DNA from: an uncultured Eubacteriales bacterium
GTDB taxonomy: Bacteria > Bacillota > Clostridia > Christensenellales > UBA1242
Length of the DNA: 6,906 nt
Direction: 5' to 3'
NCBI GenBank assembly: GCA_948949055.1
Contig: CARBWQ010000047.1
Span: 1 to 6,906 of the forward strand
Under the pieces are notes generated by a model. The model made no database searches, was not told the origin of the DNA, and saw only the letters and a list, made by a program, of their open reading frames with translations. Shown here piece by piece: positions 5,036 to 6,906 of this stretch (positions are counted from its first letter, which is position 1; each line of letters begins with the position of its first letter). The translations under genes and the position numbers were made by a program.

Positions 5036-6906
5036 CTATTGCAAACCATTTTTTCTTGCAAGTTCATCAAGTTGAGATTGATGTTTTTTGAAAAAGTCCT
5101 CTTTTGGTTGAATGAAAATAAGCTTTCTTTCTCTTTTCTCATCAAGTATTTCATAGAACTTGCCAAAAATGTTATCCCAACTAAAACATTTCTTTTTGTC
5201 AAAGCCGATATAATCAGCAACATGTTCAGTTCCACTAGTCATAGGGTGGAGAAGAGCATTTGCAACGAAGATATATTGAAGAGCATTTGCTGTAAGCTTC
5301 TTATAGCCTTCTTCATCAAGCCCTTTGCCTGTTTCTCTAACCCAATATTTATTGATATTTCTTACAAAAACATCAACAGTGTTATATGCTTGATGGAACT
5401 TTCTCTCATACATAAATCTTTCATAGTTGAGAATTGCTTTATTGCATTCTTCCATAACACTTTCATCGATATCTGCTACTGGGATAACGCCATTAAACAT
5501 ACTTTGAGTATTATAGAAAAGCGTTCTCAGAATTTTATTATAAGCGTTTGTGAGCAGATTACCTTCAATGGTCACTGGGTCAATATCCTCTTCCTTGGCA
5601 TTTGGATTAAATGGCTTTGGATTGAATGAAACTGTGTTGTTGCCAAGGTTCATAGCAAGGAAGTGAAGTCTAAATTGATCTGGTGTATAATAATTTAAAA
5701 GTTCTTTTGCAATAGGAGGTTTGATTTGACCAGAAGATGATGCAACGGTGTTCATATATAGAAGGAACTTAATTGGCGCTAGTGTGGTAGTTTGAAGATG
5801 TCCGTCACTTGCTGGATAACTTGGATTGTTGCCTTGCATATAAAGCCAAATAGCTTGCTGTGCAGGACCATAGAAATAAATGTTATCTTCGCCCATAAAT
5901 TGGAAAACTTTTGCGTCCTCACTGCACCAGTACTTTTTCCATTCGTTTTCATCTTTTCCAGCACTTTCAAGGTAAGTCTTAGTGAATGAAATAGGAGCCC
6001 AAAGGCTTTCAGGCCAAACATAGAAAGTTTGATTTTTTACGCCATTGATTTCAGGACAAGGAACGCCCCAAGAGATATCACCAGAAAGTCTGAAAGGTGT
6101 TAGAGTCTTGCCAGTGCGATAACGAATGCCATTTGAAGCGAGAATTTCACATGCTTTTTCTCTATCAGTCAAGCTATCAAATACTATGGTCATACTTGGA
6201 TTATTTGGCTTGCGTTCAAGTTCTTCAAACTTAGGAATCGATGAACGGATTTCATTAAACTTGTCAAAAAAGTCCTTTTTAATAAATATCTCAGGTTTCT
6301 TAAAAAATTCACGAATATCTTTGACAAGGAAAGATGGAGTTGAACTATCTTTTTCAATAGAACTAATCCATTCTTCAAGAATAGGCTGACATTTTTCGAG
6401 GTCAAAATATAGGTTTTCAATTTTTACAAGCTTTGGAGTCTTACCACTCAACGTGCTTACAGGGTCAATTAAATCTTGTGGCAGATATTGATGACCTAAA
6501 TCACATTCATCAGCATAGCCTTTTTCGCTCTTACAGCCATCGATAGGGCATTTACCAATAACTTGACGACCATTTAAAAGGCAATTATATTCTTCATCAA
6601 AGAATTGCCAAGAAGAGTGTGACGAAACCATATTGCTTTCGTTAAGTTTGTTTATAAATTCTTTGCTGACTTCATTGTGAATTTCACCAGCTCTTCCAAG
6701 TGCAGAACCACCAAATAAATTAAATTTAACGCCAAAATCATTAAAAGTGTCAACATGACTTTGGTGCATTCTAGCGACAAAATCTTTTACAGAATTATCC
6801 TTAATTTCTCCACTTGCAGATTTTGCTCTAAAATATTCAAGGGCAGGAGAGCCATAACAATCAGTACCCGATACAAAAACAACATTTTCTTCGCCGATAC
6901 GGTCAC
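5036..6906 (-). CDS. metG: Methionyl-tRNA synthetase-like class I tRNA ligase, 5' end outside window
   Basis: 622 residues are visible; the frame is open to the right edge, so the N-terminus with the HIGH motif is missing (perhaps 40-50 residues). The family charges tRNA-Met with methionine in the cytosol. Recognised pieces, in visible numbering: VSGTDCYGSP (11-20, matching GTDxxGxP), a zinc knuckle C119-x4-C124-x9-C134-x3-H138 followed by the GHQY turn, LSGDISWGVPCP (272-283, matching RDIxWGIPxP), FYVWPESLWAPIS (294-306, matching YVWFDAxxGYIS), GEDNIYFY (338-345, matching GKDNIxFH), and a helical anticodon-binding domain from about 400 with NKYW near its middle. The KMSKS loop position reads VASSS (387-391), followed by GQIKPP, so both lysines are absent. 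There is no C-terminal tRNA-binding (EMAP-like) domain; the protein ends at a lysine-rich helix. Family assignment is firm. Whether it is the cell's only MetRS or a divergent paralogue cannot be told here. Confidence 0.88.
   Translation of the reverse strand, partial: DRIGEENVVFVSGTDCYGSPALEYFRAKSASGEIKDNSVKDFVARMHQSHVDTFNDFGVKFNLFGGSALGRAGEIHNEVSKEFINKLNESNMVSSHSSWQFFDEEYNCLLNGRQVIGKCPIDGCKSEKGYADECDLGHQYLPQDLIDPVSTLSGKTPKLVKIENLYFDLEKCQPILEEWISSIEKDSSTPSFLVKDIREFFKKPEIFIKKDFFDKFNEIRSSIPKFEELERKPNNPSMTIVFDSLTDREKACEILASNGIRYRTGKTLTPFRLSGDISWGVPCPEINGVKNQTFYVWPESLWAPISFTKTYLESAGKDENEWKKYWCSEDAKVFQFMGEDNIYFYGPAQQAIWLYMQGNNPSYPASDGHLQTTTLAPIKFLLYMNTVASSSGQIKPPIAKELLNYYTPDQFRLHFLAMNLGNNTVSFNPKPFNPNAKEEDIDPVTIEGNLLTNAYNKILRTLFYNTQSMFNGVIPVADIDESVMEECNKAILNYERFMYERKFHQAYNTVDVFVRNINKYWVRETGKGLDEEGYKKLTANALQYIFVANALLHPMTSGTEHVADYIGFDKKKCFSWDNIFGKFYEILDEKRERKLIFIQPKEDFFKKHQSQLDELARKNGLQ

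Noticed and set aside
5039..5629. 196-residue open frame on the plus strand opposite the MetRS-like gene
   Set aside because: It is antisense to well-conserved MetRS sequence, has no RBS or family resemblance, and is explained as a shadow frame of the minus-strand gene.

Overview
The window reads as chromosomal DNA of a low-GC Gram-positive bacterium (Bacillota), probably an uncultured gut or host-associated lineage. This rests on AT-rich intergenic DNA, strong Shine-Dalgarno sequences (AAAGGAG, AAAGGGGAG), intrinsic terminators after nearly every transcription unit, and the kinds of protein encoded. The standard bacterial genetic code fits every gene. Genus cannot be fixed from the sequence alone.

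Left part (1-1630). The 3' two thirds of a GNAT acetyltransferase gene runs off the left edge and ends in an intrinsic terminator. A compact accessory-looking module follows, closed at both ends by terminator hairpins. It holds a very AT-rich minus-strand gene (454-912) for a small, degenerate protein that resembles the SLOG/DUF1273 nucleotide-binding fold, and two tandem plus-strand genes (1037-1270 and 1355-1597) for paralogous 77-80 residue XRE-type helix-turn-helix regulators. Four near-identical 16-bp palindromes (consensus TTACGGNNNNCCGTAA) occur only here. One covers the start site and Shine-Dalgarno of the SLOG-like gene, one lies between the divergent promoters, one covers the start site of the first regulator, and one overlaps the -35 of the second regulator. 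The simplest reading is a self-regulated circuit in which the small HTH proteins bind these sites and control themselves and the divergent gene.

Right part (1629-6906). Three housekeeping-type genes lie on the minus strand, each followed by its own intrinsic terminator and (where visible) preceded by its own promoter: a methionyl-tRNA synthetase-like gene (5' end beyond the right edge; the KMSKS loop reads VASSS), a complete ABC exporter half-transporter with a lysine-rich insertion in its ATPase domain, and an M18 family zinc aminopeptidase. The ABC gene's promoter has a nine-base C tract between a perfect TTGACA and a TAAAAT, which is the classic layout of a phase-variable promoter.

The two most interesting items are the SLOG-like/dual-XRE module with its four operators, and the homopolymer-containing promoter of the ABC exporter. 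No gene-free stretch longer than 300 bases exists in the window; all intergenic gaps are under 130 bases and are described by the promoters, operators and terminators listed.
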